Source of the DNA: Acetobacteraceae bacterium
GTDB taxonomy: Bacteria > Pseudomonadota > Alphaproteobacteria > Acetobacterales > Acetobacteraceae
Assembly (NCBI GenBank): GCA_009693795.1
Contig: SHWN01000002.1
Span: 1-47,827, forward strand
Direction: 5' to 3'
DNA: 47,827 nucleotides
Part shown: in pieces, positions 17,471 to 26,687 of the stretch
Layout of the letters: every line of letters begins with the position of its first letter
How positions within the stretch are numbered: the stretch's first letter is position 1
The notes under the pieces: model-generated
What the model saw: only the letters and a program-made list of their open reading frames with translations
The model's database searches: none
Told to the model about the DNA's origin: nothing
Made by a program: the position numbers and the translations under genes

Positions 17471-18553
17471 ATGTTCCCCCCCATCGTCTCGACCCTTGCT
17501 TCCGCCGTGCTGCCGTTGCTGCGCCTGCTGGACGCCGAGCGGGCGCACGGGCTGGCATTGCGTGCCCTGACCTGGGGATTGGGTGGGGTGGACACGGCGG
17601 CGGATGATCCAATCCTGGCGGTGTCGGCTTTTGGGCGCACATTCACAAACCCGATCGGACTGGCGGCGGGGTTCGACAAGGATGCGGTGGCGGTGGCGCC
17701 GCTGATGCGGCTGGGATTTGGGTTCGTGGAAACCGGCACCGTCACGCCGCGCCCACAGGCCGGCAATCCCCGCCCGCGCCTGTTTCGGCTGACCGAGGAC
17801 GCCGCGGTGATCAACCGCATGGGGTTCAATAATGGCGGGCTGGCGGCCTATTGCGCGCGGCTGGCGGGCTTGGATCGGCGCACGGTGCCGCTGGGTGCCA
17901 ATGTGGGGATTAACAGGGACGGTGCCGATCCGGAACGCGATTACCCGGCATTGATTGCCGCCGTGGCGCCTTACGCGGATTATGTGGTGATCAATGTGTC
18001 CTCGCCGAACACTCCTGGCTTGCGTGATTTACAGGGGGAGGAACGGCTGCGTGCCATCCTCGCTGCCGTGCGCGCCGGCGTGGCGCAACATCCGCCGTTA
18101 CTCGTGAAGGTGGCGCCGGATCTGTCCCAGGACGGGTTGGCGAGCGTGGTGGAAACCTGCGTGGCGGCGGGGGTGGCGGGGTTGATCGTGTCCAATACCA
18201 CAACCTCCCGGCCTACCGGATTACGCTCGCGGCATGTCTCGCAGCCGGGCGGGTTGTCTGGGGGGCCGCTGTTTCGGCTGTCCACTGTCGCGCTGGCGCG
18301 GGCGTTTTTACTGGCCCAGGGGCGGCTAACCCTGATCGGTGCGGGTGGAGTGGCATCCGGCGCGCAGGCCTTGGTAAAGATTCAGGCGGGGGCGCATCTG
18401 GTGCAGCTTTACACTGGCTTTGCTTATGGCGGACCGGCTTTGATCCCGCACATCAAGCGGGACCTGGCGGCCAGGCTGCGCGAAGACGGCTTTGTGCATG
18501 TGGGCGATGCAGTGGGCGTCGCGGCGGAACAAATCGCGGGAAGTTATCGATGA
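17471..18553 (+). CDS. pyrD: Dihydroorotate dehydrogenase (quinone), class 2
   Basis: NPIGLAAGFDKDAVAVAPLMRLGFGFVETGTVTPRPQAGNPRPRLFRL, NVSSPNTPGLRDLQ, SNTT, LIGAGGVASG. Confidence 0.96.
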   Translation: MFPPIVSTLASAVLPLLRLLDAERAHGLALRALTWGLGGVDTAADDPILAVSAFGRTFTNPIGLAAGFDKDAVAVAPLMRLGFGFVETGTVTPRPQAGNPRPRLFRLTEDAAVINRMGFNNGGLAAYCARLAGLDRRTVPLGANVGINRDGADPERDYPALIAAVAPYADYVVINVSSPNTPGLRDLQGEERLRAILAAVRAGVAQHPPLLVKVAPDLSQDGLASVVETCVAAGVAGLIVSNTTTSRPTGLRSRHVSQPGGLSGGPLFRLSTVALARAFLLAQGRLTLIGAGGVASGAQALVKIQAGAHLVQLYTGFAYGGPALIPHIKRDLAARLREDGFVHVGDAVGVAAEQIAGSYR

Positions 18554-19410
18554 CCTATCTATCCAGCTTCGCAGCGCTGGCGGAACGTTATGACGGCTTC
18601 ATCCTCGATCTCTGGGGTGTCATCCATGACGGTGTCAATCCGCTGCCCGGCGCGGTGGACACACTCACGCGGCTGCGCGCGCTGGGCAAACGTTCCGTGC
18701 TATTGTCGAACGCGCCGCGGCGGGCCTGGGCGGCGCAGGCCTCGATGCGCAATATGGGCATCGGCGACGAACTTTATGACGGCATCCTGACCAGCGGCGA
18801 GGCCGTCTGGCTGGCCTTGCGCGACCGCCCGGATGGCTGGTGGCACGATCTCGGCGCGCGGGTGTTCCATCTGGGGCCGGAACGCGACCGCAATGTGATG
18901 GACGAACTCGGCCTCGATATGGTGGCCACGCCCGCCGAAGCGAGCTTCGTGCTGAACACCGGCCCCGACGATCTGCGCGATCCCACCACCTTGGCGGAAT
19001 TCGAGGATGTGTTGCTGGCCTGCCTGAACGCTCGCCTGCCGATGGTATGCGGCAATCCCGATATGGAAGTGATCCGCGGCGGCAAACGCATTCTCTGCGC
19101 CGGGTCACTCGCGGCGCGCTATATTGCGCTCGGCGGCGATTGCCGGATGTTGGGCAAGCCCGATCCCGCCATCTACGATCCTGTGCTGCGCATGCTGGGG
19201 CTGGAGAAATCCCGTGTCCTCGCGGTGGGCGATGCGCTGGCCACCGATATCGCTGGGGCGGGGCGTATTGGCATCGATGCCTGCTGGGTGCTGGGGGGCA
19301 TCCATCTGGCGGAGACCCAGGGCGATCCGGATCGGGCGGTGGCAGCGGCGCGGGCAAAGGGGCTGGCCCCCGTCGCGATTATTTCCTCGTTCGGCTGGTC
19401 AGCGGGGTAA
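18550..19410 (+). CDS. HAD superfamily class IIA hydrolase
   Basis: YDGFILDLWGVIHDGVNPLPGAVDTL...VLLSNAPRRAWAAQ...GKPDPAIYDPVLRML...AVGDALATDIAGAGRIGID. Confidence 0.92.
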   Translation: MTYLSSFAALAERYDGFILDLWGVIHDGVNPLPGAVDTLTRLRALGKRSVLLSNAPRRAWAAQASMRNMGIGDELYDGILTSGEAVWLALRDRPDGWWHDLGARVFHLGPERDRNVMDELGLDMVATPAEASFVLNTGPDDLRDPTTLAEFEDVLLACLNARLPMVCGNPDMEVIRGGKRILCAGSLAARYIALGGDCRMLGKPDPAIYDPVLRMLGLEKSRVLAVGDALATDIAGAGRIGIDACWVLGGIHLAETQGDPDRAVAAARAKGLAPVAIISSFGWSAG

Positions 19411-19489
19411 ATTCGCGCTCCACGCAGCGCAAAAAAACTGCTAGGCTCCGTGTAAGCCGGAAGCATATTCCGCAACTTGGAGGAACCCC

Positions 19490-19885
19490 ATGGTACTGAC
19501 ACTCGACGAAGCCAACCACATCACGCAAGGCGCGCTCAAAAAAGCCCGCGCCCTGAACATCAAAATCAGCGTCGCCGTCTGCGATGCCGGCGGGCGCCTG
19601 CTAGCGTTCCAGCGCATGGATAATGCCATCTGGGCCAGTGCCTATGGCAGCCAGGGCAAGGCCGTCGCCTCCGCCGCCTTCGCGCGCCCCAGTGGCGAAT
19701 TATCGGCGCGAGCCGACCACCCCACTCCACGTGGTATTGCCGCCGCCGAAGGTGGGCACATGATCATGGGCCAGGGCGCAGTGCCCATCGAACGCAACGG
19801 CATCACCATTGGTGCCTGCGGCGTCGGCGGCGGCACCGCCCAGGAAGACGAGGACTGCGCGCGGGCGGGAGCGGAGCATCTGTGA
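19490..19885 (+). CDS. GlcG/HbpS family heme-binding-like protein (DUF336)
   Basis: LTLDEANHITQGALKKARALNIKISVAVCDAGGRLLAFQRMDNAIWASAYGSQGKAVASAAF...GACGVGGGTAQEDEDCARAG. Confidence 0.92.
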   Translation: MVLTLDEANHITQGALKKARALNIKISVAVCDAGGRLLAFQRMDNAIWASAYGSQGKAVASAAFARPSGELSARADHPTPRGIAAAEGGHMIMGQGAVPIERNGITIGACGVGGGTAQEDEDCARAGAEHL

Positions 19886-19939
19886 TATCGGGGCCTGCGG
19901 GGCGTGGCAGCATGATTGGGTCTGGTATAGGGGGTGGGT

Positions 19940-20683
19940 ATGCGGTTGGCGGGCAAGGTTGCGATTATTTCGGGGGCAGCTTCGGGGATGGGGGCGGCGA
20001 CGGCGCGGATGTTCGCACGCGAAGGGGCCAAGGTCGTTATCGGCGATCTGCTGGAGCATGAGGGCAAGCAGGCGGCCGATAGCCTGGGTTCGCAGGGGCA
20101 TTTCGTAAAACTTGATGTGACCGATGAGGCCAGCTGGGAAGCGGCGATTGCCGAGACAATGAAGCATTTCGGCAAGCTGGATATCTTGGTGAATAACGCA
20201 GGCGTTTCGGGCAGCGCGGAGCAGGATTTGTACAGCACGGCAGCCTGGAATCGCATCATGAATATCAATTCGACCGGCACGTTTCTTGGCATCAAGCACG
20301 CGCTGCCGGCAATGCAAGCGAATGGCGGCGGATCGATTGTTAATCTGTCGTCCGTGGCAGGGATCGCGGGCAGCGACAATATTCATATGGCGTATCACGG
20401 ATCAAAGGCGGCAGTGCGGCTGATGACGAAATCAGCGGCGGTGCAGAATGCGCGTCATAAGATTAGAGTAAATTCCATCCATCCCGGCATGATGCCAGCG
20501 ATGCGCACGTCGGGGCGGACAGCCGATCCAGCAACGCGCGCGGAACGGCTGCGTACCGTGCCGATGCGCCGCCCGGGGGAGGTGGATGAGGTCGCCTACG
20601 CAATCCTGTTCCTCGCGTCCGACGAAGCGTCCTACATCACCGGCGCCGAACTCCACGTCGATGGCGGCGCCATGGCGCTGTGA
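19940..20683 (+). CDS. SDR family oxidoreductase
   Basis: GKVAIISGAASGMGAATARMF, NNAGVSG, YHGSKAAVRLMTKSAAV, YITGAELHVDGGAMAL. Confidence 0.93.
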   Translation: MRLAGKVAIISGAASGMGAATARMFAREGAKVVIGDLLEHEGKQAADSLGSQGHFVKLDVTDEASWEAAIAETMKHFGKLDILVNNAGVSGSAEQDLYSTAAWNRIMNINSTGTFLGIKHALPAMQANGGGSIVNLSSVAGIAGSDNIHMAYHGSKAAVRLMTKSAAVQNARHKIRVNSIHPGMMPAMRTSGRTADPATRAERLRTVPMRRPGEVDEVAYAILFLASDEASYITGAELHVDGGAMAL

Positions 20684-20712
20684 TGCGGGGGGGTGACACC
20701 CCCCCCGCATCA
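20680..20712. repeat. GC-rich hairpin spanning both stop codons of convergent genes
   Basis: gtgatgcgggggggt gac acccccccc gcatcac: near-perfect stem (one extra C). Confidence 0.9.
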
Positions 20713-21171
20713 CCGCTTCGCGGCGAAGAAGTCGCGCAGGAGGGTGGCCGCTTCGGTTTCGCGCAGGCCGCCGATGATTTCGGGTTTATGGTGGGCGGAC
20801 ACGGCGTCGAAGATGCGGGGGCCGTGTTCGACGCCGCCACTTTTTGGATCGTAGGCGCCGAAGATCAGGCGGCGGATGCGGGCGAGCGAGATCGCCTGGG
20901 CGCACATCGGGCAGGGTTCCAGGGTGACATAAAGATCGCAGCCGATCAGGCGGGGTGAGCCAAGCCGCGCCGCGGCGGATCGGAGGGAAAGAATTTCGGC
21001 GTGGGCGGTGGGGTCGTTGCAGGCTTCCACCTGATTGCCGGCGCGGGCGAGGATGGTGTTGTCCGGGCCGACCACCACGGCGCCCACGGGAACCTCGCCG
21101 CGCGCGGCGGCATTGCGGGCCTCGGCTAGGGCTTCTTCCATTGGGACCATCTGATCTTCTTGCCCTTTCAT
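20710..21171 (-). CDS. tadA: tRNA-specific adenosine(34) deaminase
   Basis: DPTAHAEILSLRSAA, LEPCPMCAQAISLARIRRLIFGAYDPKSGGVEH. Confidence 0.95.
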   Translation of the reverse strand: MKGQEDQMVPMEEALAEARNAAARGEVPVGAVVVGPDNTILARAGNQVEACNDPTAHAEILSLRSAAARLGSPRLIGCDLYVTLEPCPMCAQAISLARIRRLIFGAYDPKSGGVEHGPRIFDAVSAHHKPEIIGGLRETEAATLLRDFFAAKR

Positions 21172-21195
21172 GGCGCGCGGGTCTAGCAACGCGCC

Positions 21196-21912
21196 ATGAC
21201 AACACTTCCCCTGATTGGCGTGACCCTGGATTCGGAGCAGCCGGGCGGCTATTCGAAATATCCCTGGTATGCGCTGCGGCAGAATTACGCCGATGCAATC
21301 ATTGCCGCTGGCGGGCTTCCGGTGGCGTTACCGCATCATCCGGACTTTGCGGCCGCCTATCTGGATCGTATCCAGGGGCTGGTGGTGACCGGCGGGGCAT
21401 TCGACGTCGATCCGGCCCTGTATGGCGAGGGCAGCCGGCATACCACCGTGACCTTGAAGGAAAACCGCACCGATGCGGAGCTTTCCCTGGTGCAGGGGGC
21501 TTTGGCACGGAATATGCCGGTGCTGGGGATTTGCGGCGGCCAGCAATTGCTAGCTGTAGCGTTAGGCGGGACCTTGATACAACATATTCCCGATAGCGTG
21601 GCGAACGCGCTGGAGCATGAACAGCCGAACCCTCGGCATGAACCCGGCCATGCCGTCGCCGTTACGCCGGGGACGCTGCTGCATCGAGTGGTGGGGAGTG
21701 CCGCGATGAACGTGAACTCCGCGCATCATCAGGCGGTGCGCGCGGCTGGGCCGCATGCGGTGGTGAATGCAGTGGCGCCGGATGGGGTGGTCGAGGGGGT
21801 CGAGGATTCTCGCTATCTCTTTGCGCTGGGCGTTCAATGGCATCCGGAGTATCTGATCGATCCGGGCGATGTGAAAATTTTTGCCGCGTTTATCGCCGCG
21901 TGTCGGGTATGA
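21196..21912 (+). CDS. Gamma-glutamyl-gamma-aminobutyrate hydrolase family (class I glutamine amidotransferase-like)
   Basis: GLVVTGGAFDVDPALYGE, MPVLGICGGQQLLAVALGGTLIQHI, FALGVQWHPEYL. Confidence 0.93.
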   Translation: MTTLPLIGVTLDSEQPGGYSKYPWYALRQNYADAIIAAGGLPVALPHHPDFAAAYLDRIQGLVVTGGAFDVDPALYGEGSRHTTVTLKENRTDAELSLVQGALARNMPVLGICGGQQLLAVALGGTLIQHIPDSVANALEHEQPNPRHEPGHAVAVTPGTLLHRVVGSAAMNVNSAHHQAVRAAGPHAVVNAVAPDGVVEGVEDSRYLFALGVQWHPEYLIDPGDVKIFAAFIAACRV

Positions 21913-22655
21913 GCGACGCAGCCGCAGAACGCGGCGAACGCATTGCAAAATTCCTATCGCGCGCCGGCGTAGCCAGTCGCCGCGATGTGGAAAAACTGAT
22001 CGCCGAGGGTCAGGTTAAAATCAACAACACTAAAGTCACGCATCCAGCCACCTTCGTCACCGAGGGCGATCTGATCACGGTGGGTGGCAAACTGGTGGAG
22101 CCGGCGGCGCGTACTCGCTTGTGGCGCTACCACAAAGCCGCCGGGCTGATGACCACTCATCGCGACCCCGAAGGTCGGCCAACCGTGTTCGAAAAGCTGA
22201 AAGACCGGCTGCCACGCGTGATCAGCGTAGGGAGGCTCGATCTGAACAGCGAGGGACTTCTTCTGCTCACCAATGACGGCGAACTCGCGCGCCGCCTCGA
22301 ACTGCCGGCCACTGGTTGGCTGCGCCGCTACCGCGTGCGGGTGAACGGCAACCCGGACCCGCAATCGCTCGCCACTCTCGCCAAAGGCACCACAGTGGAT
22401 GGCGTGCGCTATGGCCCGATCGAAGCCGGGCTCGATTCCCGCAAGGGCGATAATTCCTGGCTGACGATCAGCCTGCGCGAAGGCCGTAACCGGGAAATCC
22501 GCAAAGTCATGGCGCATCTGCATCTGCCGGTCAGCCGCCTCATCCGCATCGCCTACGGCCCGTTCCAACTCGGCACTTTGGCACGCGGCGACGTCGAGGA
22601 AATTCCCGCCCGTGTCCTGCGCGACCAACTGCCGGCAGCGGGGCGCATCGGGTGA
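21909..22655 (+). CDS. rRNA pseudouridine synthase RluB-type (S4 domain)
   Basis: RIAKFLSRAGVASRRDVEKLIAEGQVKIN, VGRLDLNSEGLLLLTNDGELA, EGRNREIRKVMAHL. Confidence 0.95.
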   Translation: MSDAAAERGERIAKFLSRAGVASRRDVEKLIAEGQVKINNTKVTHPATFVTEGDLITVGGKLVEPAARTRLWRYHKAAGLMTTHRDPEGRPTVFEKLKDRLPRVISVGRLDLNSEGLLLLTNDGELARRLELPATGWLRRYRVRVNGNPDPQSLATLAKGTTVDGVRYGPIEAGLDSRKGDNSWLTISLREGRNREIRKVMAHLHLPVSRLIRIAYGPFQLGTLARGDVEEIPARVLRDQLPAAGRIG

Positions 22656-22667
22656 TGCGGGGCGTGA

Positions 22668-22725
22668 AAGGATGGGGGCTTTGCCCACGGACCCCTACCG
22701 AGGTTTGGGGCGGAGCCCCATCCTT
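22668..22725. repeat. Intergenic palindromic repeat, copy A
   Basis: Arms aaggatgggg / ccccatcctt; inner gggggctttgccc and ggggcggagcccc. Confidence 0.75.
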
Positions 22726-22743
22726 CCACCCTCTGCAACCTTG

Positions 22744-23304
22744 ATGCGCATCGTCGCTGGCACATGGCGGGGGCAGGCGTTGGTCGCACCTGTGGGGATG
22801 GGGACGAGGCCGACATCCGATCGGGTACGGCAGGCGGTGTTTGACATGCTGATGCATGCGGGTTGGGCCGGGCGCGCGGCGGTGGACGGGGTCCAGGTGC
22901 TGGATGGGTTTGCTGGCACGGGGGCGTTGGGGTTGGAGGCGTTGTCGCGTGGGGCGTCGGGGGCCGTGTTCATGGAGCGGGACCGCACGGCGCTGGCGGC
23001 ATTGCGGGCTAATATTACTGGCTGTCGGGCGGAGGCGTTGTGTCGGGTGCTGGCGGTGGATGTAGTGGCACCGCCGCCGGGGGTATCTTGTGGGTTGGTC
23101 TTCCTGGACCCGCCTTATGGCCAAGGCTTGGTGGCGCACGCGGTGGCGGCGCTGGATGTGGCGGGTTGGCTGGCGCCAGCGGCGCTAGTGGTGGCTGAGA
23201 CGGGGCGTGCCGAAGAATTGGCCTTGCCCGGCGAGAAGCTGGCCGAACGCGCACATGGCGCGGCGCTGGTGACGTTCTGGCGGATCCAAAACAAGGCGTT
23301 GTGA
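22744..23304 (+). CDS. rsmD: 16S rRNA (guanine(966)-N(2))-methyltransferase RsmD
   Basis: [67 protein letters not shown]. Confidence 0.94.
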   Translation: MRIVAGTWRGQALVAPVGMGTRPTSDRVRQAVFDMLMHAGWAGRAAVDGVQVLDGFAGTGALGLEALSRGASGAVFMERDRTALAALRANITGCRAEALCRVLAVDVVAPPPGVSCGLVFLDPPYGQGLVAHAVAALDVAGWLAPAALVVAETGRAEELALPGEKLAERAHGAALVTFWRIQNKAL

Positions 23305-23494
23305 TAGCGGCCATGAGACGCAGAATGCCGCGTGTCCGCTGGAACTTCACCAGCGTTGACCAGTCCGTATAGAGCCTATCGAAGATCTCGGGATGAATCG
23401 GAAACGCTGCCAGGATCCGCTTCTCGTAGTCGTGGCCTCGGCACTCCGGCGGAAACTCGGCCGCTTGGGCATGATAGAGATCGGCAAAAGCGCG
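23305..23494 (-). pseudogene. Fragment of a DUF499-type ATPase (defence-module associated family)
   Basis: Uninterrupted minus-strand translation [65 protein letters not shown]; both ends missing, butts against rsmD stop. Confidence 0.7.
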
Positions 23495-23580
23495 CGCTTA
23501 ATCTCGAGAGCGAGTGAGCGGCTGCGGGCGTTGGAGCTTTTGGAGAAAATTTATGACGTGTCGCTGGTCAAGGAGCGGCC

Positions 23581-24030
23581 CTGAATACCGGATTGCTGGC
23601 GATCATGCGCGCTAGCAAGGCGACGCCCTTTGCCCGCCGCTTCCATCTGTTTGCCTCGGTGATCGACCGAGTGTTCGATCGGGACACCACCCTGCAAGGC
23701 GCGATCGGTCCGGCCTGGGTAGGTCTTGCCAGCGTGGATCGTGAGGCTTTGCGGTCCGAGTTTCGGCACTTCACGATCGCCAGTTGGGTGGCTAATTTCG
23801 ATAATTTCGCCGGCGAGGTGTTCCGCGTGAAGCCAGATATCCGGTCGCTGAGCGCGGCGGGGCAGGTGGTCGGCACGGAGTTTTTCGTCCCCGGCTCGGA
23901 CCTAGTTAAGCTCAGTTATGTGCTGCGCGCGCGGCGAAGGTTGGCGGGTGGTGGATGTGCTGGCGGACGCACGATCAGCCATGTGGCCGCGCAGCTGTGC
24001 CAGAAAAACGCGGGATTGCTGGCCGGGTAG
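23581..24030 (+). pseudogene. MlaC/HpnM (Ttg2) family relic with 5' truncation and paired frameshifts
   Basis: LNTGLLAIMRASKATPFARRFHLFASVIDRVFDRDTTLQGAIGPAWVGLASVDREALRSEFRHFTIASWVANFDNFAGEVFRV...LVKLSYVLR then shifted frame RGEGWRVVDVLADA then original frame TISHVAAQLCQKNAGLLAG*. Confidence 0.75.
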
Positions 24031-24275
24031 GCCTTGGGTTACCTCAGTCTGCACCACAATAGCGGAAATATTTTACTTGTCATTGTGCAACGCAGCATCC
24101 ATATGTCGCTGGCAAGTCTCGTGATCGCGTAATTGGCGCGCCGGCCGGTATGGCCACCGCCCCTCCCGGGACCTCGCATCCGAAACTGGTTCGCCCCCAT
24201 TGTTACGCGGGGTTGGCGGACGCAAGGCGACCCGTCGCGGCCACAGGCCAGAGGGCGCCGGAGAGACTGATACCT

Positions 24276-25523
24276 TTGACCCAATCGACCTTTGCGTCCC
24301 TCGGCTTGTCCGAGGCTATCCTGCGTGCGCTCGCCACGCAGAACTTTACCATTCCGACACCGATCCAGTCTGGCGCCATTCCGGCGCTGCTGGAAGGGCG
24401 CGATTTGCTCGGCGTCGCACAGACCGGCACCGGTAAGACGGCGGCCTTCGCGCTGCCCATCCTGCAAATGCTGGCGGCCACACCGTCCCGGCCCAAGCCG
24501 TTTTGCACGCGCGTGCTGATCCTGGCACCGACGCGGGAGCTGGCCTTGCAAATCGATGCCGCGATTAAGGATTTCAGTGCCGGGCAGCGCATCTTTACCT
24601 GCGCCATTTTGGGTGGCGTCGGACGTCGGCCGCAGGAAGAACGTATGAAGCGCGGCCCCGATATCGTTGTCGGGACGCCGGGGCGCATCAAGGATTTGAT
24701 GAACACGCGCCATCTACGTTTGGATGAAGTGACGCATTTTGTCCTCGACGAAGCCGACCGCATGCTTGATCTCGGCTTCATTAAGGATATCCGTCATATC
24801 TGTTCGGTGCTGCCGCAAAAGCGTCAGTCGCTGTTGTTCTCCGCCACCATGCCGACGGAAGTTGAGAAGTTGGCAAATACCTTGCTGCATCATCCAATAA
24901 AGGTGGAAATCACCCCGGATGTGCGCACGCCGGACAAGATCGAACAGGTCGTGCATTTCGTCGCCACCGCCGAAAAGCGCGCCTTTTTGCAAACCCTGCT
25001 GGAAGATGCCGGCATGGCGCGAGTGATCGTGTTTACCCGAACGAAACATGGCGCCGATCGGTTGGCCAATGGGCTGGAAGGGGGTGGTATCGTTGTGGAG
25101 GCGTTGCATGGCAATAAAAGCCAGTCACAGCGCGAAAAAGCGCTGGACCGGTTTCGCTCCGGCCGCGCCCGCGTGCTGGTGGCCACCGACATCGCCGCGC
25201 GCGGCATCGATGTGAATGGCATCACCCATGTGGTGAATTACGATCTTCCGGTGGAAGCGGAATCTTACGTCCATCGCATCGGCCGCACCGCGCGCGCCGG
25301 GGCCGCTGGCGTGGCGATCTCGCTGTGCGACCGGTCTGAATATGGCGCGCTACGCGCCATCGAACGGGCCGCAAAAATTCGCCTATTGCCCGACAATATG
25401 AGCCACGTGGGCCATGACGAAAAGAAGCCAGCCCACCCGCAGAACCGGCCCAATGGCGCCAAACCAGGCAACAAACATCGAAACCGCCGTACCTTCAGCG
25501 CACCAAGCCGCGCAGCGGCTTAA
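24276..25523 (+). CDS. DEAD-box ATP-dependent RNA helicase (RhlE-like)
   Basis: GVAQTGTGKTAAFALPIL, LAPTRELALQI, FVLDEADRMLDLGF, SATMP, ARGIDVNGITHVVNYDLP, YVHRIGRTARAG. TTG start proposed. Confidence 0.95.
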   Translation: MTQSTFASLGLSEAILRALATQNFTIPTPIQSGAIPALLEGRDLLGVAQTGTGKTAAFALPILQMLAATPSRPKPFCTRVLILAPTRELALQIDAAIKDFSAGQRIFTCAILGGVGRRPQEERMKRGPDIVVGTPGRIKDLMNTRHLRLDEVTHFVLDEADRMLDLGFIKDIRHICSVLPQKRQSLLFSATMPTEVEKLANTLLHHPIKVEITPDVRTPDKIEQVVHFVATAEKRAFLQTLLEDAGMARVIVFTRTKHGADRLANGLEGGGIVVEALHGNKSQSQREKALDRFRSGRARVLVATDIAARGIDVNGITHVVNYDLPVEAESYVHRIGRTARAGAAGVAISLCDRSEYGALRAIERAAKIRLLPDNMSHVGHDEKKPAHPQNRPNGAKPGNKHRNRRTFSAPSRAAA

Positions 25524-25547
25524 GGCTGGAGGTCTGTAAGGAAGTAT

Positions 25548-25564
25548 AGGGGGTTCGCCCCCCT
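25548..25564. repeat. Intergenic palindromic repeat, copy B
   Basis: ggaagtataggggg ttcg cccccct ggacgcctcccaccaagga; stem aggggg/cccccct. Confidence 0.7.
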
Positions 25565-25652
25565 GGACGCCTCCCACCAAGGATACCTGTTCAGTTTGTG
25601 ACGCGCTGTCTTAGTCTTCCGTGAAGAACTCAAACCCTTTAATTTATGATTA

Positions 25653-25778
25653 GAGCATTCGTAACCTAAGTCGGCACTTTCCCACTCCCCCACCCAGCCA
25701 CCCAACGAGCTTACACTGCTGTGGGTGGCCGGCTGCGGGAGCGGGAAGGTGCGGATTCAGCCTAAGCGGCGAATGCTC
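25653..25778. repeat. 126-bp long-hairpin (MITE-like) inverted repeat
   Basis: Left arm gagcattcg...cactttcccactcccccacccagccaccca and right arm tgggtggccggctgcgggagcgggaaggtg...cgaatgctc; 17-nt loop; 25/30 matches in the inner arm and perfect 9-bp ends. Confidence 0.85.
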
Positions 25779-25979
25779 AAGACTTTGGTTCCGGCAAGCA
25801 ATCGCGATTGCCGGGTTCCTGGCCTTCGCCCGGCGTTATCCTGCTAATTGATCCGATGCGATACGGTGTGTTTCGCTGCACCCTTGGCATTTGGTAAGCG
25901 TGATGCGGCCAGTGGAACGGCGTGATAGTGGGCAGCATGATCTGCTGCGCGCACGGCTGGGTCGGATTGTCGATCTCGC

Positions 25980-26544
25980 GCACCCGTTGGCGAAGCTGGC
26001 GTGCGGCACCTATCCGAGAATGCGGCTTTACCAATCCCATTCTCACCGACGGCGATCGCGGCATTACTGCCGGGCAGGGGCGGCTTCTGGCGGCGCGTAA
26101 GCTGCGCATGCCGAAGCGCCTTTCATCGAGCGGGCGCACCCCATCCCGGCGCAGAAGCAGGCCAACATCCTCGCTGAGAACCACCTCGCCCTATCCGCTG
26201 GTTGGGATAACGATCTACTCCGGCTGGAACTCGGGGCACTGCGGGCGGATGGGTTTGATCTGTCGCTCCCAGGCTTCGATATCAGCGAGATCGACGCCTT
26301 GTTCACGTTACCCGCTGGCGGCCTGTCTGGCCTCGATGACATTCCCGAGATTCCCGGTGATCCAGTCAGCCCCCCGGACGATATCTAGCTTCTCCGTCGG
26401 CACAACCTGATTTGCGATAATGCCACCGATCCGGCAGTTGTGGAGGCAGGGCTGGCAGGACTGCGCCCGCATCTGATGGTCATCGATCTCCCATATGGCG
26501 CGGATTATGACCTCCCGAGCGGGGGCTTTCGCATCCAATCGTGA
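25980..26544 (+). pseudogene. ParB-domain DNA methyltransferase (phage-type N6/N4 methylase) pseudogene
   Basis: IRECGFTNPILTDGDRGITAGQGRLLAARKL, frameshift, ILAENHLALSAGWDNDLLRLELGALRADGFDLSLPGFDISEIDALF...DDI* LLRRHNLICDNATDPAVVEAGLAGLRPHLMVIDLPYGADYDLPSGG. Confidence 0.85.
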
Positions 26545-26609
26545 TCCCTTCGGCGTGATGTCAGCGTCCCTCTCTTTGGCCGCTCGGCAGCCTGGAGGGG
26601 CAAGCGGGG

Positions 26610-26687
26610 ATGATCGGCGTGGAGATAATTGGCAGGATCCGGCGCTCCTACTTAGAGCAGCAACGGCCAGTTAACGTCGTAGCGCTT
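26610..26687 (+). mobile_element. IS21-like IstA N-terminal fragment
   Basis: MIGVEIIGRIRRSYLEQQRPVNVVAL* resembles the start of IstA-type transposases. Confidence 0.45.

Noticed and set aside
17129-17548. N-terminal extension of the cupin ORF (107 codons without a stop)
   Set aside because: Residues upstream of MSIAAKRQ show no homology pattern and overlap the start of pyrD on the other strand; treated as chance open frame.
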